From NCBI GenBank assembly GCA_905221605.1, contig CAJNDS010002481.1, forward strand, positions 64,001-77,500: DNA of 13,500 nt, in the 5' to 3' direction. The number at the start of each line of letters is the position of its first letter. Within the stretch, counting starts at the first letter, position 1. The notes beneath the pieces were generated by a model that saw nothing but the letters and a program-made list of their open reading frames with translations, ran no database searches and was not told where the DNA came from. Positions 1 to 10,900 of this stretch are shown piece by piece. The DNA is from Symbiodinium natans. Taxonomy: Eukaryota; Sar; Dinophyceae; Suessiales; Symbiodiniaceae. The translations under genes and the position numbers were made by a program.

Positions 1-206
1 AACCCCCCCCAAAACCCTATTCCCACAGGCCCCTATATTGTCGGGCCTTAGCTAAATAAGAGTAGGGTTTTGGTGGGGGGGGTTTAGAGCATAATTACGT
101 AGGGGCCATAAGGGAATACTCGGCCCCTACGTCACCTCAAGAAGGGCCATCTTTCGAAGGACGCTTGGGGGGTTCTGGGCATTTGTGTTTTTTTTCCCTT
201 GGCCAG
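1..206 (+). other. 3' part of an upstream clathrin heavy chain intron
   Basis: No coding island is recognisable. The stretch ends in a T-rich tract and the acceptor ttggccag before exon 1. It holds an inverted repeat at 97-132 and short runs of C, G and T. Its first 50 bases loosely resemble 12700-12760 (an AACCCC...AAACCCTATTC block), suggesting a degenerate dispersed repeat. Confidence 0.7.
97..132. repeat. 11-bp perfect inverted repeat
   Basis: ACGTAGGGGCC at 97-107 is the exact reverse complement of GGCCCCTACGT at 122-132, with a 14-base loop. It lies in the upstream intron. It could be a small hairpin or the remnant of a foldback element; no target duplication was seen. Confidence 0.8.
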
Positions 207-249
207 GCCTTCAAGTTCAACAGTCTGACCATGGAGCCGGCCACCGAGG
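207..249 (+). CDS. CLTC: Clathrin heavy chain exon 1 of window
   Basis: Reads AFKFNSLTMEPATE, matching the family's GFSTLTMES segment of propeller blade 1. The acceptor is ggccag|G. The 3' end is uncertain: a GC donor after 249 (phase 1) fits the tentative exon 2, while a GT donor after 257 (adding GLF) or a GC donor after 239 are alternatives. Phase 0 at its start. Confidence 0.8.
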
Positions 250-3200
250 GCTTATTTGTTTCCGGGGGGGCCGGGGGGGGGGGGGGGGGGGGGGGGGGTT
301 AGGGCTGTAGGTTTAGGGTTTCGGGTTTAGGGTTGAGGGTTTCGGGTTTAGGTTTTTTTTTTTTGGGGGGGGGTAATGATTCGGTTGCAGCTTTTGTTGA
401 CAGCTCCACCTTGCCATATTCGCCGTGCCCTAAAGCCGGAAGCTCAGAACCCATGTGCCGCGGTGGATGCTCCGAAGTGGAGGGTTTCAGCGGAATTTTC
501 ACGACGGGCCTCACCTTCAGGGGCTTTGTCAGCTGACGTGTGATGCTTGGCTTCACAGGTTGAGGCCGGGCAGCGGGTGTCAACCCTAAACCCTAAACCC
601 TAAATCCCGAAGCCCAAAACCCTAAGCAGCCCCAGGACCCGCATGAACTGTTGGTTCGCAGGTCGGGTCTCGTTGCCCTTTTTTTGGGGGGAGTATGGGG
701 GGGGGGGGGGGGGGGGGGTGGGCATTAGAGGGTACCCTCTCTCGCCCTTCCCCCCCTCTACTTGGAAATGCCCCCAATTAGTGGGGGTTTCATGGGGTTT
801 GGGGTCTGAGAGTTGAGCTGATTTGTGGTCTTTTGTTGGGACATTTTTTTGTTTCTGTTATGGTTCATCTGATGCCATTTCGCTTAGGGTATAAGGTACC
901 AAAAGGGGGCCCGGAATGTCAGGCGTGGGAGACCGTAGTCCTATGTGTGGACAAGACAAGTTTACTTGGAGGTTCATGGGTAGTGTTAAGTGGGGTTATA
1001 AGCGGGATAACTCTAGTTATAAGTGGTTCTTTCCTTATTTACAGTAATTCTACCCCAGCTGCCCGTGAACCTTCAAGTAGGTTTAGGGTGTAGCCTTTGG
1101 GGCTGTAAATCTCCATGCTGCGAAAGTGGGGGCAAAGTTGGCAGATGCCGACGAGCAGATGCAAAAGCGCACACCTGCGATGTGGAGGCCAAAGTCTTTT
1201 TTGCGGGTGGAGCCCCAGATGTACCAGGATCCATAGAAGTAAGGGAAGCCTTAAGGGGTACAAACTTAGGGGTACGAGTCTGAATCCCTGGAATAGAGTT
1301 AGCTCGAGGTCGGACAAATATATCAGCATCAAGGACACGGCAGCAGATGGCACGGCGCAGGCCAGAATGTCGCTGTGATCGGTTGTTCCGTGGCTCAGCT
1401 TCCTCCATCCTTGCATTTGCTTGCTTTTCTGCAACAGAGAGTGAAAGCACACTCCCCTTACAGCAGATGGCTAGAGAGCCCTTGGGCTTACTCTTCCCTC
1501 CCTGGACCCGATGCCTCGGCGGGTGACGCGCAGTTCCAGACCTGGGGCCCTGTATGTATCATCTTCTTTGATGATGGTGTTGCAGGGCTTGGTCTACACC
1601 CTGCTAGCTGGCTACTTCCCATCTGCAGCTCCAAACACAAGAAGACTCAAAAATTTTGCTTACGCTCCCCTAAGCCCTAAACCCTAAACCCTAAACCCTA
1701 AACCCTAAACCCTCAACACTCAACCCTAAGCCCTAAACCCTGAAGCCTAATTTGCTCATTGCGTAAAACTGCTGCCTTGAGCAGTTTTGATGTTCCGTGC
1801 ACGGGGAGAGCTCTGCATCCTGGGGCACTGCAGTTTTGCGCAGGTTGTGGTCGTGGACATGCACAACAACAATGCAATTAACAAGCGCCCGATGAAGGCT
1901 GAGGCGTGCTTCTGACCTGGTGTGTCTGTGTGTCTTGTGTGTCTTGTGTCTCTGTGTGTGTGTGTGTGTGAGAAAGTGTGAGTGAGTGCTTGTTTTTCTG
2001 GGAGGTTCAGGCTTTTTGGGAACCTCGAGGGGGCTGTCAGTTTCAATGTTAAGTTGAGTGCTGCTCTACTGTGGTACTGGTTAACCTGAACCCGAAGCCC
2101 GAATCCCATTGCAAACTTTCATGAGAAGCCTGAAATCCCAACCCTCCTCGACCACAAGTTGCAGTTTCCAAGACCCCCAACTCCCACCCATGTAACACCC
2201 GTGCAGCAGCATCATCAACAGGCAGAACCTGCAGATTCCCAACCCCCCCCCCCCCCCCGATACATTCGGAGGCCCGAACACCCCCCCTTTGAACAGCTTC
2301 ACTCAACCCGGGCATCCCCTGACCCCGAATCTTCTGGCTGGTTCTTAGTAGGGAATGAGGGGATGAGGGCCCCTTTTCATACTCTTTAAGGGATTACATA
2401 GGGCCCTCATTCCCTCATTCCCTACTAAGAACCAGGGGAATCTTCTAAGCCCCCGACATCCTTCAGCCCGAAGCCTGGTTCTAGGCTTTTCGGGGCTCAG
2501 GGAGTGCAGGGCTTTCGGGCCTAGCGGCTTAGGGTTACAGGGTTTAGGGTTTAGGGTTACAGGGTTCAGGGCTCAGGGTTCAGGGTTTAGGGTTTAGGGT
2601 TTAGGGTTTAGGGTTCAGGGTTCAGGGTTTAGGGTTTAGGGTTTAGGGTTTAGGGTGGCAGGGTTTAGGGTTGAGAGGCCACATTGATGAACCCAGCCGA
2701 CAACATCATCGCCTTGAAGGTCGAGTGGGGAGGGAGGGTTTGAGGGTTTAGGGTTGAGGGCTTAGGGCTTTGGGGTGGGGGGAGGTCGGAGTCTTAAGGT
2801 CTGCGTGTTTGGGACGTGCTTTTCTTCTTTTCTCCCAATCCCGCTACGTCGCGACACAACATACATGCAATTGAGGCTTGTAGGGAAGTCTCACAGTCCT
2901 AATTTCTAACCTCCCTGTCTTGTTGTGGCTGGGGGATATCAAGATCATTTGATTAGGGTCTGGGGTCTGGACCCTAAACTCTAAGCCCTAAACCCTGTTT
3001 AGGGTTTCGGGTTCAGGGTTTCGAGCGGGCCTGCACGCGTCAGCATGACTCCCGTCGGAACCCTTGAAAGCCCAACCGTGACCGGCTGTGGTGCACCTGC
3101 GCGCTGCTCCGCGGTCTCTATCACAACCTTAGATCATCAGACTCTGTTGGGTTGAACGGGCTCGTTCGTGAGGTATGTAGCCAAGTGACCCTAAACCCTA

Positions 3201-6200
3201 AACCCCAAACCCTAAACCCTAAACCCTCCAAACCCCAAAGCGCCGCCAAGCCTGCTTCAAGGCTGCGACCGAAGGCCAAGCCGGCCATTTTGTGCAGATC
3301 TTCAACCTGGACTCCAAAGAGAAGCCGGGCTCTCAGCTTGTTTGGGGGAGCCCGGGGGCCTTAGGGTTTAGGGTTGAGGGTTTAGGGTTTCGGGTTTCGG
3401 GTTTAGGGAGGTCTTTGGCTGCTAGGCGCCAGGATTTGGGGTTTGTTGGTTGCCCTGGGCCCCTCCCAAGCACTACTTGGAGGCTCATGGGGAGGGATAG
3501 ATTCCGAAAATAGGGGTACCGTTTTGGGGGGTCCCTTTAAGGGGATTCTACTCTATTTGGGGCAAAAAAGGGGTACCCCTATTTTGGGAAATACCCATGA
3601 GTGGGCAACTAGGGTCACAAGTGGTTATAGCCTTGTTTGGGGTACTTCTAACCATGCTTGTACCTACTCATCAACCTCCAAGTAGTATTTCAGGGTTAAG
3701 GGGTACCTAGGATCCAAGCAGACCCATGACAGGGTCTTAGGGTGCATGCTATTCGGTTGAGTCCAAAGGTATCTATGATGGGTTTTGTGGTGTCGTGTTT
3801 AGGGTTTAGGGTTTAGAGAGCTGACGATATGCCTCAGGGGAGAGGAATCTGCTATATGTGGGTTTTTTGAGGGGGGGGAGACTAACTTTGGCAAGCCGGA
3901 GACTGCAGGAGTCTGAGTGCTGAGTGCCGGCCCCAGAGATTCCCTACAACCACCCAAGCTTGGGATGTCCCCCTGATACGAACAGTGCTGAATGGCTTAA
4001 TAAGGATCTTTGAAAAACGGGGTACTATAATGCATATTGAGGACTGTTGGTATGAGGGGAAACATCCCAAACCCAAGCCTCAAACCCTAGAGCCCTAAAG
4101 CCTAATCCGCTTGACCTGCTTTGTCGTTGAGGCCTATTCTTTCAATACAGGGCATTGAGGCTCCCTAGGTCTAATCCCTACCAACCCCAACAAGCCCAAC
4201 AACCCCGACAACCCCGACAACCCCCAAAACCCCGACACCCCCAACAACCTAACAACCCTAAACCCTAAACCCTCACCCTAAACCTCAAACCCTAAACCCT
4301 AAAACCCTCCCCGCCCCCAGGATGTATTTGTTTTGCAGGCTCGGCGTCTACCAGTGCCCCGAGCAGATTGTCTTCTGGCGCTGGCTGGCGCCTCGCCTCC
4401 TGGCGCTCATCTGTGCGCAGGCGGGGGCCGACACCCTGGACCCCACGGTTAAAACCCCAAAGTGCTGGGGTTTAGGGATTCGGTTGGGGGGGGGGGAGGG
4501 GGTGAGGGCCGTTTTTTTGGTGATTTCATTTTGTTAAAATGTCATGCGACGAATGAAATGTAACAGAATCTCCCAATAAGTGTAGCTGTCCAAGGTGTCA
4601 TTAGTTTGTTCAGGGTGTAGGATTTAGGGTCAACGCCCCTCATCTCTTTCTTAGAAGCCATCCCATGAACCATGAAACCCGAAACCCTATAACCCTAAAC
4701 CCTAAACCCTAAACCCTCAAAAACAAACGGCCCTATGGCCTTATAAGGTGCTCGAATTCAAGGCTGCACCGGATCTGGGGGTGTTGGGGGCGGGCTTGGG
4801 GTTTAGGGTTTCGGGTTTAGGGTTTAGGGTTTAGGGGTTACGGTTTAGGCTTCGGGGTTCGTGAGTTTGGGTTTAGGGTCTTTGGAAAGCTCTGGGCAGG
4901 ATGTCTATCACTGGAACCTCTCCGTGGCAAATAGCCAGCCGGAGAAGATCTTCCAGCGGGCAGGGAAGCTGGCTGAAGCAGGCGGGGGGGGGGGGGGGGG
5001 GGGGGGCCGGGGGCCCAATGCGAAAGCCTTTCCTAAAACAGCCCCTGAATCCCTGAGATCCAAAAACCCTTCAAGTGACTACACCTGAATTCAGAATCGG
5101 AACCCCCAAATTTCTCGGAAGGCCTGTTTCCGGGGCAAAAAAGTCCTAAACGGCCCAGCAGGGTTGTAAGGTCTAGGGTTTTGGGTTTAGGAATGTAGGG
5201 TGAATCTTCAACATTATATAGGCGTCCATGTTTACAACCGGTTCTCCCAGCCCCAGCCAAAGCTGCCGACAAACCTCAAACCCTTGGACTCGGGGCTGTT
5301 TGCGATACGCGTCAGAAGAAGCCCAGGTTTCGGGTTTCGGGTTTAAGGTTTCGGGCAGAGCACCCTCGACCCCTCGACCCCCAACCCTAAAGCCTAAACC
5401 CAGACTCTTCTTGATTTGTTTTTTTTTTTTCAATCCGGTCTGCTTAGAGCTTTCCATGGGAGTCTCTGGGTCCAGGAACGCAGATCATCAACTACTCGGC
5501 AAACAGCCAGGCAGGGAAAGGTTCGAGCCTGCTTTGACATTTTCGGTTTACATTTTGGGAGGGTTGGAGGTTGGTTCGGTTTTTGTAATTTAGTTATTCC
5601 CTAAGGGAGGGGGGTTTCAAGGGGGGCACGTTACCCGAGGTTCCCGAACTCTGCACTACTCCCAAAGGCTCCCTAAGCTTCCCTAGAGTTCCCTGGGTAC
5701 CTACCCCCCCCATGAACCAACCCTAAACCCTAAACCCCAAACCCCAAACCCCAAACCCCAAACCCTAAACCCTAAACCTTCCTTGTGGACCCTATAATCA
5801 AGGGTCTTCGACCCACCTGGCGTCCTGGAATCAATTGGCGCAGGTGTCGTGGTGTTTGCTGACCGGGATCTCCTCACAGGCCGGCTTCTGATGGTTTAGG
5901 GTTTAGGGTTTCGAGCTTAGAGCCTGTAACGAGCTGCCTGCCTTGTACCTAAGAGTCGGCAGGGCCATCTCCGGTTCGACGCGAGCCTCAGACCCTGTGC
6001 CTCTGTTTCACAGGACTCTGGCAGGACGATCGATGGTAACATGCAGCTCTACAGCCGGGGGCTCCAAATGCGGAGTTTCGGAAAATGAAGGAATAGGGCG
6101 ATGATCTGACGATGTTATTTTGGGGCACAGAAGGAGCACCTCTACTCCGGGTGCGGCTTTTCTGGGGAGATTGCTCTGTGGTTCTCGGGGTGTGGGATGG

Positions 6201-6844
6201 TTTTGGGAAGTTCGCGTCTTGGCGATTGGGTGTAGAGTCTTTTGGGAGGTTCAGGGTTTGGGGGTCAGGGTTCCGGGCTTCAAGTTCGGGATTTCATGGA
6301 AGGGTACAGGGATTTTAGAGATTCCATTCCTCTCTTGAGTTCTCGATCCCTCCCGTAGTCCTGATGAGACCTAGGGGTCTGGGCTCAATCCCCAAGCCCT
6401 CAATCCCCCATGTTCGCTGAGGCGTGGAGAGGAAGCAGCAGCAGTTGCTGGAGGGGCATGCAGGCCCCTCTAAAAATTCTAAGGCTCAGGGCTGAAGGGC
6501 ATCACGAAGATGACCTGACAAGCCCTACAGGAATAGCAAGCACTACGGCCCCTCGACTTCAGAGCCTTTGAACCTCGCTTGGTCTTGCCCCCTTCGCACT
6601 AACCCTAAACCCCAAATCCTAGTCCCCAAAACCCCTCAACCGAAAAACAAACCCAGAAACCCGCAAAAAGCCCAAAAAACCGAAAGCCCCAAAAAGCCTA
6701 AGCCCAGGAACCCCAAAACCCTAAACACCAAAAGCTCAACAAGGCCAAGCAAACCCCCCAACCCTACAAAAACCCTGGGACCCCCGTGGGCTGGGAATGA
6801 TGGAATGAGGTACCCTATAAATTGCTTAAAGGGTATATATGTAT

Positions 6845-6875
<31 letters not shown>

Positions 6876-7900
6876 TAGATAGATATATATATATATATAT
6901 ATATGGAGGGCCCGAATTTCATTCCCTACTAAGAACCAGCGCGTGGGGTGCAGGCTGCTTCGGCAACGTCTACGTGGACGACGGCGGCGTGCGCTGCGGC
7001 GTCTTCGCATTCCAGGAGCGGAAGGCGCAACCCCCCTGAAAGACTTCGGGTTGCGTGGGATCTGCGGGTTTGGGGTTTAGGGTTTAGGGTTTAGGGTTTT
7101 GGGGTGTAGGGTACTAGGGTGTAGGGCTTTATGGTTCTACTATTTAGGGAGTTTTAGGGTTGCAGGTTGTAGGATTTAGGGTTTTGAGTAGACCTTGTTG
7201 ACCTGAACAGCAAACACATGGGATCTACTGGGGTTGAGTTGGAAAAATGTAGTTTCGTCCTGTGTGACCGGTAGAAGTGTAGTTCTTTTTTCGGTCCCCT
7301 CCCGAACAAAACCCACTCTAGTACGCCAACAATTGGGCCCATCCCGAATGTCTTGCTCCGGAAACCCTAAACCCCGCACCTTCAGAACCCCGAAGAACTA
7401 TGGGCGTTGGGCCATGGGTGCCGGCATTGCCTGCAACCCTCACCCCTAAACCCTAAACCCTGAATCCTTTCAGCACCTGAACCCGCCCCTCCCCCCCTCC
7501 CCCCCAAACCGCCAAAGCGCTGGCACCCTGCAAGCCCTTAGCACTCCTCCCCCTCGGTCGGGCATGTAACCTCCTTCTGTCCCTCGACGCCATTGGGTTC
7601 CACAGCAGCTTGAGGCTTTAGGGTTCAGGGTTCAGGGTTTAGGGTTTCGGTTTTAGCGTTCAGGCCCCGAAACCTGAAACCTCAATCCAGAAGTCGCAGA
7701 GCGGTCCCGGGCCCCTTCAGGCTGGCAACCCCCAGACGAAGCTGCACATCATGGACATCCTGAAGAACCGCGGGGACAGCGCGCCCCCCTTCAAGGCGGG
7801 GGGGGGGGGGGTTGGATGAAGGGAGAGACGCGGGGGGGTTTTTTTTTTTTGGTTGGGGGGGGGGGGTCCATAATGGTACAAGATGCACATGTATGCACAT

Positions 7901-7931
<31 letters not shown>

Positions 7932-10900
7932 GGATATCATTTTTTTTGGTTTCGACTGCCAGAAAGGAGCATTATCCAGATTATTCCTTCATCTATGGGT
8001 TTAGGTTCTGACCCTAAACCCTAAACCCTAAACCCTAAACAGGACTTAGTGAGGCGCAGACGCACAAGCCACCGCTGTTGGTCCCCCTGCACCTCAACCC
8101 TACACCCCGGCCGCTCTGTGAGTTGTTTAGGGTTTAGGGTTTGTTTAGGCGTGTAAAGCCCCGGTTTAGGGTGCTTGGAGGTTCAGTGTAGTTCTATCTG
8201 GTCATAGGTTTCCAAAATTTGGGAGGTATTCGTAACCTGCTTATACCTACCCGCGAAGCTTCAAGCAAGCACTTAACCCTGGGCCAAAACCCCACTCGGT
8301 ACAGTCCAGTGTATGTGCCTTGCGCCGCCATGAAGCTTTGAGGGCAAATGCTTTCTGATAAAGTAGTTCAGTCGTGCGCGGCCCTCAGAAGTAGGGAAGT
8401 TCTCGCTGCTGCACGGACCTCAGAATCAAGGAAGTGTTGGCATATGTATGTGTATTGTGCTCTAAACCTTAAACCTAAACCCCAAACCCTAGACCCTAAA
8501 CCCTAAACCCCGAACCCTGAACCCTAAACCCTACCCGAGATCGCATTCCATGGCGTGGCCCTTCTTCCTGGCCAGGTGCAGATGGAGATTGCCATGCCGC
8601 CCGAGGCGACGATGATGCCCGAAGCCTGCCCTAGAGCCCGATACCCTGAGGTTGGGTGATCTTGGGTTTGGGGTAGTTCGGGTTTAGGGTTCGGGTTTAG
8701 GGTTTAGGGTTTAGGGTTTAGGGTTTAGGGTTTAGGGTTTAGGGTTTAGGGTTTAGGGTTTAGGGTTTAGGGTTTGAGGTTTAGGGTTTAGGCTTTAGGG
8801 TTTAGGGTGCGGTTAGGGGGTGGGGGGACTTGGGGTTTCAGGCTTCGAGCGGGACTGAAGAATGGCTCCCACAACCTTTGAATGACTCGGTTGGTGCAAG
8901 CTTGGGTTTGTAGGGCTTCAGGATTTGGGGATTGAGGCCCAGAGTCCCTTCGTTTCCCTTCTACATTCAGAGGCGCCCACGGACTTCGCAGTGGGTCTTC
9001 ACCTCAGCGAGAAGCACGGTGTGGTCTTCATGATCACGAAGGCGTATTCAGGGTTGGGCTGAAGGTTTAGGGCCTCCGGAAGATTCTAAGCATTCTCCTT
9101 CGGCTGGGATCTCGGCGGGGAGTTTGGTGTCGGGTTGAGGGCGTCGCCCGTTCCAAAGATTAGGATCATGTTCACTATGATTGATATCATGGAAATTCAG
9201 TAGTACCTCTCTCATTATGATGTATTGTTCTTCATGTTGAACAAATCTTGTTATCATGATTAGAAGTGCATTACTAATACTTACTAGCAAGATTTTAGTA
9301 CACACTGTAAACATGTGTACAGAAAAAGGATATATATATATATATATATATATATGATGCGGGTGCGGCCTGCCCCCCCCCCCCCCCCCCAATGGTCCCC
9401 CCCCCCCCCCCCGTGGTGTGGTTGTGGGTTGGTTTTAGGGGTTAGGGTTTAGGGTGTAAGGTTTAGGGTTGTTTTAGGGTTTAGGGTTTTTAGGGTTTAG
9501 GGTTAGGGTTCCCGCCCCCCCCCCCCGTGGTGGGTTGGTTTGAGGGTTTAGGGTTTTAGGTTTTAGGGTTTAGGGTTTTAGGGGTTCTAGGGTTTAGGGT
9601 TTAGGTTTTAGGGGGGTTGGGGAGGTGGGTGGGTGGGGGGGACCATACCATGGGGGGGGGGGGGGGTGGCGAACCGAGAACCGGGATCATATATTTTTGT
9701 ATATATGTATGCAGTCAATCGGTATGTTTTTAGTGAAGGCTCTGGATGGTGCTGTTATTTTCACCAGGTGTGCTTGCATGGCAGGATGTCTACGGGAATA
9801 AGGAGTTGCGGGAAGCCCCCCAGCCTGTTCGCTTCCAGTGTTTAGGGTTTGGTCTTGGCGGCCGCAACCCTTCCACAGATCATCGTCCCGGGGCCGAGGT
9901 CCTAGGACATAGTGACCTCGTGCACCCTGGACTCCACCTCCGCAAAACCCCACAAGAGGTGTTAAACCCCAACACCCCCCCAACACCCCCGCCCCCCCCA
10001 CCTCCCCCCAACACCCCCCTAACCATCCCCTAACAGCCTCCCCAAAAAAGCCAAAAAACAAGCCTAAGCCTAAACCCTTAGCAGCCCCAAGCCAGGCCGG
10101 CTATCTGTTCATGTTTGACATCGGCACCGGAACCATGCTGGTGCGCTCCAGGGTGTCCCAGGCACGCCAAAGCAGTGCTTAGTGTTTAGGGCTTCTTAAA
10201 ACCTTAAATACTAAACCGGAAACCCTGAGCTGTAAGCCCCCTTTTACTGGAAGGAGACGGTCTTCATCACGGTTGGCTCAGCCAACTCTGGCGGCATCAT
10301 CTTTGTGAACAAGCGGGGGGCAGTCATGTCGGCCAAGGCCCGGTGGGTTTGAGAGGGAATTTACGGAGCAGCGGTCATCGCTTAAGGTTTGAGGCCCGAG
10401 CCGCTAGCCCACTCTCCACCCCCGAAGCCCCCTAAACCCTCGCGTGGCGTCTGTAGTACTTGGTGGGTGTGGTCTAGGGCTCAGGGTTTCGGGGGGTCCA
10501 AGAGCGCTGGAACAGTTTTCTTGAGCTGCATCGGGGCCGTCGATACGAGTGAAGGCATAATGCCTTGAATACATGAACATGAGCTTCTGCTGCAGCAGGA
10601 GAGGGTGTTAGGTCTTGAGGTTGGATCAGCGTTGAAAACTTTTCGGTTTTAGGATTCGGCATCTAGAGTTCAGGGCTCAGGATGTTCATTCGCGAGAAAC
10701 CCAGCACGGAAGAGTAAGCGATCACAAACCTTGAGACCGTAATCCCAAACTAACTACCCAGCCTAACTCTCATCCTTGAATGCTTGTGCTCCATCTTTGA
10801 GGGGATTCCCTAAACCCTAAACCCTACTGTAAGCCCTAAACCCTAAAACCGAAACAGTTGCAAAGTGCAGGGTTTGGCGGGCCGGTGATCCTCTGCGCAT

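Larger units (their letters stand above)
250..1360 (+). other. Intron 1 (if exon 2 is right), repeat-rich
   Basis: Contains the poly-G tract, TTTAGGG-type heptamers with TTTCGGG and TTGAGGG variants at 299-355, a CCCTAAA cluster at 587-604, a second 22-G run at 697-718, and a terminal-inverted-repeat element at 963-1079. Open frames here read through repeats, lack homology and are not called as genes. Confidence 0.55.
1904..2677 (+). other. Intron 3, with TG tract, foldback element and TTTAGGG array
   Basis: 774 bp with a GC donor. Contains a TG-rich microsatellite (1920-1986), an 18-C run near 2241-2258, a foldback element (2338-2435) and a long telomere-like array that runs almost to the acceptor. 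No gene is seen. Confidence 0.9.
3324..4338 (+). other. Intron 5, with TIR element copy B
   Basis: 1,015 bp with a GC donor. A TTTAGGG array (3360-3408) lies close after the donor and a CCCTAAA array (4256-4307) close before the acceptor, with TIR copy B between them and short AACCCCGAC repeats near 4187-4250. No gene is seen. Confidence 0.9.

Noticed and set aside
299-583. Minus-strand 94-codon frame
   Set aside because: It is made largely of translated CCCTAAA repeats and a poly-C stretch, with no homology.
917-952. Block reading AWETVVLCVDK as exon 2
   Set aside because: The pattern is strand-like, but no allowed donor follows and third-position usage is unlike the other exons.
833-1093. 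Plus-strand 86-codon frame with hydrophobic stretches
   Set aside because: It runs through TIR element copy A and ends in a telomere-type repeat; codon use is unlike the real exons.
1039-1452. Two overlapping minus-strand frames of 137 and 125 codons
   Set aside because: They overlap each other in different frames, start near the tentative exon 2, show no recognised domain and look like chance openings in GC-rich DNA.
1501-1533. Block reading DASAGDAQ as exon 2
   Set aside because: The ending AQ resembles the expected sequence, but the only way to include it needs a TT donor; with a GC donor it lacks the Arg/Glu part and a good acceptor.
2049-2389. Overlapping frames on both strands around the poly-C run
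   Set aside because: They read through a homopolymer and the foldback element (WFLVGNE is the translated arm) and have no homology.
6636-7010. Minus-strand 124-codon frame
   Set aside because: Antisense to exon 12, then GATA/TA microsatellite (IYIYLSIYLS) and decayed CCCTAAA repeats.
9048-9392. Minus-strand 114-codon frame across the AT-rich island
   Set aside because: Part is TA repeat and poly-C; the remainder resembles no family that I recognise. Kept only as a composition anomaly.
9687-10061. Minus-strand 124-codon Gly-rich frame
   Set aside because: Glycine comes from the antisense of C-rich intron sequence next to the exon 16 acceptor.
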